NCBI RefSeq assembly: GCF_015057245.1
Contig: NZ_SVET01000004.1
Coordinates: forward strand, 62,001-126,000
Reading direction: 5' to 3'
Source: Pseudobutyrivibrio ruminis
GTDB taxonomy: Bacteria > Bacillota > Clostridia > Lachnospirales > Lachnospiraceae
Length of the DNA stretch: 64,000 nt
Position 1 is the stretch's first letter, and each line of letters starts with the position of its first letter. Below the pieces are notes generated by a model. The model did no database searches and was not told the origin of the DNA. It saw only the letters and a list, made by a program, of their open reading frames with translations. Both the position numbers and the translations under genes were made by a program. This document shows, piece after piece, positions 25,914 through 34,650 of the stretch.

Positions 25914-27599
25914 ATGGAAATAATTACAAAAATAATACTTTTTATAATGCGAAAAAAAGGAGAGAAAGCTTTTTCAGAGATTGAAAAGGCTAGCATGAAT
26001 GCAAACGAATATAGTCGCAATCTTTTAATGGAATTGCTTAATGATTCGAAAGATAGCGAATATGGAAAAAAGTATCATTTTTCAGAAATTAAATCTATCG
26101 AAGATTATAAAAGGTACGTACCGGTAACGGAATATGATGATTATGCGCCTTACATCGAACGCATGGTTAAAAATGGTGAGGAAAATGTATTGACCGGAAG
26201 AAAGGTAGTTCACTATGCCCAGAGCTCAGGGTCTGTTGGAGTACCGAAATTTATTCCAGTAGTTCAAGAGGTTATAGACCTTTACAGTGAAGTTGGATGT
26301 TCTAGAAGCTTTGCCTTGGCGGGAAGATATCTTAAGGAACATGGAAAGAAATTTCCTTATTACAAATGTTTAAATCTTGTAGAGATTATAGAAAGAAAAA
26401 CAGATATAGGGGTACCTAAAGGTGCTATATCTTCAACAGCTTTGGCCCATGTGAGACCATTAATGAAATATATTCAGACTACTCCAAATGAGGTGGTTTT
26501 TCCAGAAGAGGACTTGGATCAGAAATATTTAAAACTCCTATTTGCCTTATCATATGAAAATCTGTCTTTTTTGAATGGAGCATTTACAACAGCCCTTGTA
26601 GATATAATGGTTTATTTAACAAATAATTGGGAAATGCTAGTTGAAGATATCAAAACAGGGCACATTAATTCTGAAATTTCGATGTCTATTCAATTAAGAG
26701 AAAAACTTGAAAAACAATTAAAACCAAATCCTAAGAGAGCAGCAAAATTGCGAGAAGAATTTGAGAAAGGATTTGACACTCCAATTATTCCAAGAATATG
26801 GCCTAAGCTTGCCTGGACTGGTGGAATTGGAACGGGTACTTTTGCGCCATACACACAAACAATGGAAAAATACGCGGGAAAGAATATACCACATGACCAC
26901 TTACTTTATGCTGCATCAGAATCTATATTCGCATGTTGCCCAGGACTAAATAGGACAGAGTTCTTACTTATACCTCAAAGTGGTTTTTATGAATTTGTTC
27001 CTGCTGAAATTGATGACTTTTCGAAAACTTATAATATAGACGAACTGGAAGTAGGGAAGGATTATGAGATTATCCTAACAAATCTTTCGGGACTATATCG
27101 TTATAGAATCTATGATGTGGTTCGAGTATTGGGATATTATGGAGAATCACCTTTAGTTCAGTTTGTATACAGGAAAAATCAATTAGTAAACCTTGCTAGT
27201 GAAAAAACTAATACAGAAGCTTTGGCAGCTGCTGTAAAAATGTTTACTGAGGATACAGGTATTGACATAACTGATTATAGTGTATATCCAGACACATCAG
27301 AAGAAGTAGGAAGATACGTATTCTTACTGGAACCTACAGAGGAAATTAGCTCTAGTAGATGTGAGGAATTTGCAAAGATAATGGACGAGAAGCTTGGTGA
27401 AACTAATCCGGCATATAAATATACAAGATTATCCAATGAATTGGCTCCTGCAAAAGTTCTTTTGCTTCAGCCACAAACAAATGCACTTTGGAGAGATTTA
27501 CAAGTTATGAAGGGAACTTCGCCTAATCAAATAAAACCAGTAAGAGTAATAGATTCACCAGCAAAAGAAAAATTCTTTATGGGATTAATCCAAAAGTAG
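25914..27599 (+). CDS. GH3-family acyl acid-amido synthetase
   Basis: The ATG at 25914 has GGGG six bases upstream and is preferred to the GTG at 25902. The 561-residue protein matches the GH3 family: YAQSSGSVGVPKFIPV (the adenylate-forming P-loop, residues about 101-117), VRPLMKYIQTTPNEVVFP, PKLAWTGGIGTGTFAPY, LLYAASESIFACCPG and YELVL-type YRYRIYDVVRVLGYYG. Known plant GH3 enzymes adenylate a carboxylic acid and join it to an amino acid; bacterial members are poorly studied. Here it sits 12 bases after the nucleotidyltransferase gene and just before a STAS-kinase fusion. An amide-forming step in a small-molecule pathway is likely. Confidence 0.85.
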   Translation: MEIITKIILFIMRKKGEKAFSEIEKASMNANEYSRNLLMELLNDSKDSEYGKKYHFSEIKSIEDYKRYVPVTEYDDYAPYIERMVKNGEENVLTGRKVVHYAQSSGSVGVPKFIPVVQEVIDLYSEVGCSRSFALAGRYLKEHGKKFPYYKCLNLVEIIERKTDIGVPKGAISSTALAHVRPLMKYIQTTPNEVVFPEEDLDQKYLKLLFALSYENLSFLNGAFTTALVDIMVYLTNNWEMLVEDIKTGHINSEISMSIQLREKLEKQLKPNPKRAAKLREEFEKGFDTPIIPRIWPKLAWTGGIGTGTFAPYTQTMEKYAGKNIPHDHLLYAASESIFACCPGLNRTEFLLIPQSGFYEFVPAEIDDFSKTYNIDELEVGKDYEIILTNLSGLYRYRIYDVVRVLGYYGESPLVQFVYRKNQLVNLASEKTNTEALAAAVKMFTEDTGIDITDYSVYPDTSEEVGRYVFLLEPTEEISSSRCEEFAKIMDEKLGETNPAYKYTRLSNELAPAKVLLLQPQTNALWRDLQVMKGTSPNQIKPVRVIDSPAKEKFFMGLIQK

Positions 27600-27607
27600 G
27601 AGGAGTT

Positions 27608-28795
27608 ATGGGGATGGTTGATATTATTAAGAAAGACGATGAATTCATCATTAAATTAAAAGGAAGAATTGATTCAAAGAATTCGGGGGATTGCGATAAA
27701 GCAATTTTTGATGAGCTTAATGAAAGTAGTATCACTAAGATACAAATTGATATGGATGAACTGGAATACATATCAAGTGCTGGCTTGCGCATTCTTATGA
27801 AAATTGCCAAACAAAACCAAGAGAGGCTTACCATAAGTAATGTAAATAGAGATATATACGATATTCTTGAGATGACAGGCTTTACAGAACTTTTTGATGT
27901 AAACAGAAAACTGAGAAATATCTCAGTTGATGGCTGTGAGATTATAGGGCAAGGGGCAAATGGCGCAGTATACCGATTAGATGAAGACACTGTAATAAAA
28001 GTATATCAGCCAGGCACACCAATTGAAGATGTTAATAGAGAAAGAAATCTGGCCCATGCAGCTTTTGTAAAGGGAATTCCTACAGCTATTTCATACGATG
28101 TAGTGAATGTAGAAGATAAGCTTGGAATAGTTTTTGAGCTGTTAAATGCACAGTCACTTTCTTCTGTAATCGATGAGAATCCGGAAAGATTTGACGAACT
28201 GGCACAAAAATATGTGGATACATACAAAGCATTTCATACCAAGACGGATGATAAAAACGAGTTTCCTAAAGTTAAGGATATTTACAACATATATATTGAT
28301 GGAATTGTAGATTGGTATACAGAAGATGAGATTAAAAAATTAAGAGAACTTGTAGCATCTGTGCCAGAGAGAAATACGCTGATACATGGAGATTTTCATG
28401 CCCATAATATTATGTATGCGGAAAATGAACTCATTATGATTGACATGGGTGATGTATCTGTGGGACATCCAATATTCGATTTTTTGGCTACGGCTTCTAC
28501 ACAAGCTAATTTAGTAGATTTAAATCCTGAATATGCTCAGATTCATACCGGAATGAAAGTAGAGTATATAAAGAAGCTGTGGAATACGTTACTAAGGCTT
28601 TATTTTGATGGCAAGAGTGATGAAGAAATTGCTCTATTAGATAAGCAGATTAGGCTTATGTCTAAGCTAAAGGTTGCTTTTGCACCAGTAATAGCAAGGG
28701 GAATTCCGATGGAGCTTATACAATCAAGTGTGGATGATGCCAAGATAAATTTGATACCACATATTGACGAGTTAATAGGAAAAATCGATTGGTAG
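27608..28795 (+). CDS. STAS domain fused to APH-type kinase
   Basis: AGGAGG precedes ATGs at 27608 and 27614. Residues 1-100 are a STAS domain with DELEYISSAGLRILM; Ser57 aligns with the phospho-acceptor of RsbV. Residues 108-395 are an aminoglycoside phosphotransferase/fructosamine-kinase-like domain. It shows a glycine loop GQGANGAVYRL, a Lys in DTVIKVYQPG, the catalytic HGDFHAHNIM and the metal-binding IDMGDVSVGHPIFDF. The kinase part is clearly related to the 300-residue protein encoded at 33701-34603. The fusion suggests that kinase activity on a small molecule or protein is gated by STAS phosphorylation, through the RsbW-like and PP2C proteins nearby. I do not know a described example. 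Confidence 0.85.
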   Translation: MGMVDIIKKDDEFIIKLKGRIDSKNSGDCDKAIFDELNESSITKIQIDMDELEYISSAGLRILMKIAKQNQERLTISNVNRDIYDILEMTGFTELFDVNRKLRNISVDGCEIIGQGANGAVYRLDEDTVIKVYQPGTPIEDVNRERNLAHAAFVKGIPTAISYDVVNVEDKLGIVFELLNAQSLSSVIDENPERFDELAQKYVDTYKAFHTKTDDKNEFPKVKDIYNIYIDGIVDWYTEDEIKKLRELVASVPERNTLIHGDFHAHNIMYAENELIMIDMGDVSVGHPIFDFLATASTQANLVDLNPEYAQIHTGMKVEYIKKLWNTLLRLYFDGKSDEEIALLDKQIRLMSKLKVAFAPVIARGIPMELIQSSVDDAKINLIPHIDELIGKIDW

Positions 28796-28811
28796 ATTAA
28801 GGAGCAGGAAA

Positions 28812-30164
28812 ATGAAGAAAGTTGTTATGTACTCTTCTAATTCAAAAAGAAGAAGCAAAGATTCAAATTGTATGGTATTTCCTAAATGGAGCAGACTTTG
28901 GGATGAATTGGCTGAAAAATACGATGATGTAGAGATATATCTTGTTGTCCAGCTAAATGGTAGATACTTTTTAGATATTTATGAAGGCGAATTAGTAAAT
29001 ACGCCTGAAAAAATTCATCTGGTTCAAATGGATATGGAAGATAAATTAGATGAATTTGTAGAAAAAATAGTGGAGATTAATCCTGATGTAGCCATTGCTA
29101 TGCCAGGGCCAGTGTCAGGAATTGATTGGAATGGTCTTAGAGATGCTTCAATTGCTGAAGAATTGCAGCGTAGAGGAATAAATTCAATTTGTTATCCCCT
29201 TAAGACTGCTGAAATCTGTTTTGATAAATGGTTGACTCATAAGTTCTTGGAAGAAAACGGGTTTAATGTGGCAAAAGCGGTATATTCTCATCATGAAATG
29301 TTTTTTGCTGGTCAAAATGATTCCCAATCAACTGGAAATGTATACCAGGAAATGGTGCTACAAAAGATAAAAGGACTTCCTTTTCCAGTTATTATAAAAG
29401 GGACAACTGGCTCTGCATCTACCGGTGTATATGTGGCTAAAAATTATGAAGATGCGAAGGCATACATGCTCTCTGAAAATAATAGTGAAGATTTGATTAT
29501 TGAAGAAATGCTTAGTGGACAGGAGTATGGTACAGAAATTCACGGTTATAAGGGAAACTATAATGTTTTGCCACCATTTATGAAGTTCACAACCGATAAT
29601 GAGGATGTTATTGATCCGCTGGGATTAACTACTCTAAAATTCGGTCCAATGCGTTCTGATAAATATCATGTTAATGAATTAGTATCAGAGCTAACCCGTA
29701 TGGCTGAGCTTATGGAATTAAATGGAAATAATAATTTAGATTTAATGTTATGTGGTGATAAATGGTACATTATCGAAATTAATGCTCGCTGGTCTGGACT
29801 TACAACACTAACATCATGTAGTGAGCAAAGAAGTCCATATGCAGTTTATCTTCAGGAATATGTAGGAACAGATAGAGATTATAAAAAGATAGAGGATTTA
29901 AAAATTGCATGTAATTTTAAAATGTCAGGTGGTTCAAAGGAGATGTTGGAGAATCTTAGTAAAGAGCCTGATGTTGATAGTGTAATTCAGTATGAAGTAA
30001 TTAGAAAAGACGGAAGCAAATTTTCTTTTAATGATGTCATCATAGGCGGGTTTGATAATTATAAGGAAATGGCAGCTTGTTTGAAAGACTTGCAAACAAA
30101 GTATCCAAAAGAAATATCAGCAGATGTTGTGGAGGCAATAAACGATAAATTGCCTGAACTATAG
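28812..30164 (+). CDS. ATP-grasp ligase
   Basis: This 450-residue protein has a Rossmann-like N-terminal domain (residues 1-120) and an ATP-grasp fold. Supporting stretches are FPVIIKGTTGSASTGVYVAKN (ATP-binding lysine and glycine loop), LIIEEMLSGQEYGTEIHGY, and NLDLMLCGDKWYIIEINARWSGLTTL, where E and N would bind Mg2+. Such enzymes form amide or peptide bonds through acyl-phosphates. Together with the GH3 enzyme it implies at least two amide-forming steps in this gene run. The substrate cannot be told from the sequence. D-Ala-D-Ala ligase or carbamoyl-phosphate-synthase roles are unlikely given the context. Confidence 0.8.
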   Translation: MKKVVMYSSNSKRRSKDSNCMVFPKWSRLWDELAEKYDDVEIYLVVQLNGRYFLDIYEGELVNTPEKIHLVQMDMEDKLDEFVEKIVEINPDVAIAMPGPVSGIDWNGLRDASIAEELQRRGINSICYPLKTAEICFDKWLTHKFLEENGFNVAKAVYSHHEMFFAGQNDSQSTGNVYQEMVLQKIKGLPFPVIIKGTTGSASTGVYVAKNYEDAKAYMLSENNSEDLIIEEMLSGQEYGTEIHGYKGNYNVLPPFMKFTTDNEDVIDPLGLTTLKFGPMRSDKYHVNELVSELTRMAELMELNGNNNLDLMLCGDKWYIIEINARWSGLTTLTSCSEQRSPYAVYLQEYVGTDRDYKKIEDLKIACNFKMSGGSKEMLENLSKEPDVDSVIQYEVIRKDGSKFSFNDVIIGGFDNYKEMAACLKDLQTKYPKEISADVVEAINDKLPEL

Positions 30165-30201
30165 TTATAATGCTAAAAGCCGGAAGGAGAATAGGGGGAG
30201 T

Positions 30202-31929
30202 ATGATAAAGCTTGCTTCTAGATACCTAAAACATTACATAGGATATATTGTGACAGCTATTATACTTGTTGCAATACAGACCTATGTACAGATGGTTTTG
30301 CTGATGGGGGAAATGAAGAAAATTCTTGATCAGGGTGTAGCTGTTAAGGATATGGACTTCATATATTCTACAGGAGTAAAAATGGTGTTATACACTATTT
30401 TGATAGGTGCTTTGACGATAGTTATATCATATTTAACTGCCAAGGTATCTGGTATTTTTATGAGTAGAATGAGAAAAGATTGCTATATTAAAGTTCTTAG
30501 AATGACACCAGAGGCATTTAATTATTTTGGAAGCTCAACTTTAACAACAAGAACTATTGATGACCCTAAGGCCGTGGTTAGTTTATACCAGTTCTTAATT
30601 AGCAGGGTAATTATGATACCTATGGTTGTAATATGCATTTTAGGGCTAATTTACACCAAAAGCCAGGCTATATTTTGGATTCTATTATGCGCTGTAGTAT
30701 GCGCAATGACACTCCTTGCATTACTAGAAATATATGCGAAAAAATATAACAGTATATTTCAGCGAAAAATCGATAAACTAAATCAACTGGTTAGAGAAAA
30801 AATAACAGGTGTACGATCAATTCGTGCTTTTGGAAATGAAGAGAAGGAAGAGCAAAGAGGCATTAATCACGATGAAGATTTATACAAATCTGCATTAAAA
30901 GCCAATCAACCAACAAAGCTAATGAATCCATTGACTATGATTATATTTAACTGGGTCATGGTTATTATTTACTACGTTGGTTCGATAGAAATCAAGAATG
31001 CCATGTGCTCAATTAGTGATTTAATACTTATTTTTCAATATTTGAGTTATTTTACTATGGCTCTTTCACTGATTCCTACACTGGTTAATATGATGCCAAA
31101 AGCGCAGGTGTCAGCTGATAGATTAATTGAATTGCTTGATTATGATTGCACATCTGAAGATCTTTCCAAGGAAAGCAATTGGGATGTAAAGGGTACCATC
31201 GAGTGTAAAAATGTTACATTTGGATATGATAAGAACCGACCAGTGCTAAAGAATATCAGTTTTAAAGTAAATGCAGGGGAAACGTTGGGAATTATTGGCA
31301 CAACAGGAAGTGGTAAAAGTACGTTACTACAGGTTATTATGGGGTTCTATAAAATTGATAAAGGTGACATTCTAATCGATAATCATTCTATTAGGGATAT
31401 TAACAATCAAACTTTACTCAGTTTATTCTCGTATTCTCCACAGATTTCTTATGTTTTTCAGGATAGTGTAAAAAATAATATAGTTTCCTTCGATGAACAT
31501 ATTTCTGAAGATAGAATACAAGAAGCTTGCTATATTTCGAAATTTGATGAGGTAGTGCCTAAGCTTGCCGAAGGGCTGGCGACTGAAATGTCACAAGGGG
31601 GAATGAATCTCTCTGGCGGTCAAAAGAAAAGGCTTTCATTAGCACGAGCGATAGCAAAAGATGCACCTATATATCTATTAGATGAACCATATGCAGCATT
31701 AGATGCAATTACCGAAAAGAAGGTAGCTACCAGCATAAAAGATGCTAAAGGCAATCGTACAAAAATAATTGTTTCAGCAAAAATAAATTCAATAAAGGAT
31801 GCAAATAACATCCTTGTGTTGGAACAAGGTGAAGTGGTTGGCTTTGGAACCCATGAAGACCTTCTAAAGACCTGTAAAGAGTACAAAGAAATATATGATA
31901 CTCAGTGCTATCTTGACAGGGAGGAATAA
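30202..31929 (+). CDS. ABC exporter half-transporter, degenerate switch His
   Basis: This is a 575-residue membrane-plus-ATPase half transporter. Six hydrophobic segments lie within residues 10-290. The ATPase has Walker A GTTGSGKS at 366-373, signature LSGGQ at 470-474 and Walker B with D494-E495. The switch (H-loop) region reads IIVSAKINSIKDA where normal proteins have (T/A)HRLSTI, so the catalytic His is replaced by Ala526. It should form a heterodimer with the next gene product, whose H-loop is intact (IAHRLFTI). The neighbouring ATP-grasp and GH3 genes make a peptide-like or amide metabolite a plausible export substrate. Confidence 0.87.
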   Translation: MIKLASRYLKHYIGYIVTAIILVAIQTYVQMVLLMGEMKKILDQGVAVKDMDFIYSTGVKMVLYTILIGALTIVISYLTAKVSGIFMSRMRKDCYIKVLRMTPEAFNYFGSSTLTTRTIDDPKAVVSLYQFLISRVIMIPMVVICILGLIYTKSQAIFWILLCAVVCAMTLLALLEIYAKKYNSIFQRKIDKLNQLVREKITGVRSIRAFGNEEKEEQRGINHDEDLYKSALKANQPTKLMNPLTMIIFNWVMVIIYYVGSIEIKNAMCSISDLILIFQYLSYFTMALSLIPTLVNMMPKAQVSADRLIELLDYDCTSEDLSKESNWDVKGTIECKNVTFGYDKNRPVLKNISFKVNAGETLGIIGTTGSGKSTLLQVIMGFYKIDKGDILIDNHSIRDINNQTLLSLFSYSPQISYVFQDSVKNNIVSFDEHISEDRIQEACYISKFDEVVPKLAEGLATEMSQGGMNLSGGQKKRLSLARAIAKDAPIYLLDEPYAALDAITEKKVATSIKDAKGNRTKIIVSAKINSIKDANNILVLEQGEVVGFGTHEDLLKTCKEYKEIYDTQCYLDREE

Positions 31930-31935
31930 GACTTT

Positions 31936-33693
31936 ATGAAGAAAAAGAGAAAATCCTCAGTGCTAATAAGATTATTTGCAGATATGGGAAGGCAACGAAA
32001 GACATTATATTTTGTTGTTTTTGTTATAGCATTGTCCAAATTTTTCTTAGCAATAGCTCCAAGAATAGGGGGAAAGCTTACTGATCAAATTGTAGCCTAT
32101 GCAAGACAGGGACAATATGATATCCCTCATGTTATTAGGATGTGTGTTGTTTTGGCAATATTATATCTTTTGGGAAATGGTGCTGAAATACTAATTGGAA
32201 CCAAAATGATGGCTGTATCACAGAGCCTCATCAAAAACCTTAGAGATAGGGGATTTAGAAAGTTTAATAGGCTTCCTATAAGCTATATTGATTCTCATCC
32301 AACAGGCGATATTGTCTCTAGAATGACTAATGATTTGCAATCATTAACAACAGCTCTGGAAAGTACACTTAGTGTTTTAATAGGACAAATCATATTGCTT
32401 GTGGGCGTAATAATTATGATGCTTATTACAAACCCACTACTCACACTGATATATTTCATAGTGTTGCCATTAGGTTTTTTAGCATCAGGAGGAATAGTCG
32501 CAACCTGTGTAAAGCATGTGAGAAAACAAAGTAAATTTACAGGGGCATTAAGCGCAATTGCAATAGATTCCTATTCTAATTATCCGATTATAAAGGCATA
32601 TCAATGTGAAGATTCAAAAATAAAAGCATTTAATGTAACAAATAGAAACTTTTACAGGCAATATGTAAAGGCTCAGTTTTTGACTGGCTTCATAATGCCG
32701 ATATCTGTTATTACTAGCAATGTGGCTTATATTTTGGAATGCATTATTGGTGGTCTATTTCTTATCAGAGGCACTTTAACTTTGGGTGAGTTTCAAGCAT
32801 TTTTATTATATGGAAATATGGTATTAGCTCCATTGACTGCTCTGTCTACAGCTGTAAATAGCATACAGACAGGATTAGTTGCAGCAGAACGAGTATATGA
32901 GTTTCTAGATGAGCCGGAGGAAAGTGACGAAAAAGACAAAGCAGAGATTAACTTTGATAATTTCCATGGCAATATAGAGTTTTCGAAGGTTAAGTTTGGA
33001 TATTCAAAAGATAAGATTTTAATGAATGATATTTCATTTGAAACAAAAGCTGGTCAAACTATTGCCATCGTAGGGCCAACTGGTGCAGGTAAAACAACCC
33101 TTATAAATCTGCTTTTGCGATTCTATGATATAAATGATGGACAAATACTCATGGATAGCGTAAGTATCAATGATTACTCACGATATTCATTAAGAAAAGC
33201 TTATGGAATTGTTTTACAGGATAGTTGGATTTTTGAGGGGACTATTGCAGAAAATATATCCTATGGTAAACCTGATGCAACTAGAGAGGAAATAATAGAA
33301 ACAGCCAAAAGAGCTTATTGTGATGAGTTTATATCACGACTTCCTAATGGATACGATACAGTGATAAGTGACGAGAAAGCTGGCTTATCATCAGGAGAAA
33401 AACAATTGCTTTCCATTGCAAGAACTATGATAGCAAATCCAAGAATATTAATTTTAGATGAAGCTACATCACAAGTTGATACTAAAACGGAGCTTGTTAT
33501 TACCAACGCTATGACTGAACTCATGTCTGGACGTACGTGCTTCGTGATAGCACATAGACTGTTTACTATAAAAAACGCCGACAAAATTATATACATGGAA
33601 GATGGAGATATTAAAGAAGTGGGTAGCCATATAGATTTGATGAACATGAATGGAAAATATGCAACATTGTATAGGAGCGCGGCAGAGGTTTAG
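31936..33693 (+). CDS. ABC exporter half-transporter (partner subunit)
   Basis: This 585-residue half transporter follows its partner after 6 bases. An N-terminal membrane domain with six helices precedes an ATPase with Walker A GPTGAGKTT (residues about 378-386), signature LSSGEKQLLS, Walker B ILILDEATSQVD and an intact H-loop FVIAHRLFTIKNAD. Both subunits together make a type IV heterodimeric exporter. The second Gly of the signature is Ser here (LSSGE). Combined with the missing His in the partner, this suggests two unequal ATP sites, as in other heterodimeric exporters. Confidence 0.88.
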   Translation: MKKKRKSSVLIRLFADMGRQRKTLYFVVFVIALSKFFLAIAPRIGGKLTDQIVAYARQGQYDIPHVIRMCVVLAILYLLGNGAEILIGTKMMAVSQSLIKNLRDRGFRKFNRLPISYIDSHPTGDIVSRMTNDLQSLTTALESTLSVLIGQIILLVGVIIMMLITNPLLTLIYFIVLPLGFLASGGIVATCVKHVRKQSKFTGALSAIAIDSYSNYPIIKAYQCEDSKIKAFNVTNRNFYRQYVKAQFLTGFIMPISVITSNVAYILECIIGGLFLIRGTLTLGEFQAFLLYGNMVLAPLTALSTAVNSIQTGLVAAERVYEFLDEPEESDEKDKAEINFDNFHGNIEFSKVKFGYSKDKILMNDISFETKAGQTIAIVGPTGAGKTTLINLLLRFYDINDGQILMDSVSINDYSRYSLRKAYGIVLQDSWIFEGTIAENISYGKPDATREEIIETAKRAYCDEFISRLPNGYDTVISDEKAGLSSGEKQLLSIARTMIANPRILILDEATSQVDTKTELVITNAMTELMSGRTCFVIAHRLFTIKNADKIIYMEDGDIKEVGSHIDLMNMNGKYATLYRSAAEV

Positions 33694-33700
33694 GTTTAAT

Positions 33701-34603
33701 ATGAATGATATTATTGATATTGAGAAAAAACAGATTATTGGCAAAGGTGCCCATTGTGAAGTATATAAAATCAGTGATGATAGAGTTTTAAAATTGTATC
33801 ATAAAGATATACCTGAGTCTGAAATAATTAAGGAACAAAAACTTGCTAAAGCTGCAATGGAAAATGGCATTCAGACAGCGGAGGTTTATGATATATATCA
33901 GTGTGGTGATCGAAAGGGCTTGTTATTTGAATATATCCACTCTTGCACTTTGACAGAATATTTGTGTCAGCATCCAGATGAATCTGAGATATATGCAAAA
34001 AAGTTAGCAGAATTGGCAATGCAGATTCATAAAATGAAGATAGACCCATCTATATGTATGAATTATAAAGAAATAATGCATGAAAGGCTGAATGCGGTTA
34101 AAAATTATTACAGTGCGGGGGAGCTAAAAAGAATTCATAGATTGATTGATAGCATTCCCGATAAAGATACAATTATACATACAGACTTTCATCCTGGAAA
34201 TGTGATGATGAAAGGGAAAGAGCTTATCTTAATAGATATGGCTGATATAAGTATTGGGCATCCCATTTTTGATATTGCAAGTACGTATATGGGGTTAGTT
34301 GTAATTCCTAGAAAATTTGAAAAACAAAAAAAGGTGCAATCAGCATCACTTGATGTAGAAGCGGCTGAAAAAATGTGGGATATTTTTATCAGAGAATACT
34401 TGCAGAACAAAGATGAAGGATTAGTTGAATTATATGAAAATTGTAGTAAAGCTATAACGGATTTACGATTTTGCGCATCAAAAAATGCAGGTAATACAGG
34501 TGGTGAACGAATTGCAAAATTAATGGCCTGGCGTGCACGATTTACCTTTTTACCAAAGATTAATAAATACTGCAGATTAATGTCGCAAATAAATGTATTC
34601 TAA
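33701..34603 (+). CDS. APH/fructosamine-kinase-like kinase
   Basis: The ATG at 33701 (MNDIIDIEKKQIIGKGAHC) is preferred; the open frame reaches back into the ABC gene but without a start signal. The 300-residue protein has the kinase loop IIGKGAHCEVYKI, the VLKLYHK lysine, the catalytic HTDFHPGNVM (His-x-Asp...Asn) and the metal-binding IDMADISIGHPIFDIAS. Its core is clearly paralogous to the kinase half of the STAS-kinase fusion at 27608-28795, but it has no STAS domain. It may phosphorylate the same or an intermediate molecule, or give self-protection by phosphorylation, as antibiotic APHs do. Confidence 0.8.
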   Translation: MNDIIDIEKKQIIGKGAHCEVYKISDDRVLKLYHKDIPESEIIKEQKLAKAAMENGIQTAEVYDIYQCGDRKGLLFEYIHSCTLTEYLCQHPDESEIYAKKLAELAMQIHKMKIDPSICMNYKEIMHERLNAVKNYYSAGELKRIHRLIDSIPDKDTIIHTDFHPGNVMMKGKELILIDMADISIGHPIFDIASTYMGLVVIPRKFEKQKKVQSASLDVEAAEKMWDIFIREYLQNKDEGLVELYENCSKAITDLRFCASKNAGNTGGERIAKLMAWRARFTFLPKINKYCRLMSQINVF

Positions 34604-34650
34604 ATCAAGTTAAATGGGAGTTTGTATATTAAGACAAACAGGTTGGGTAT

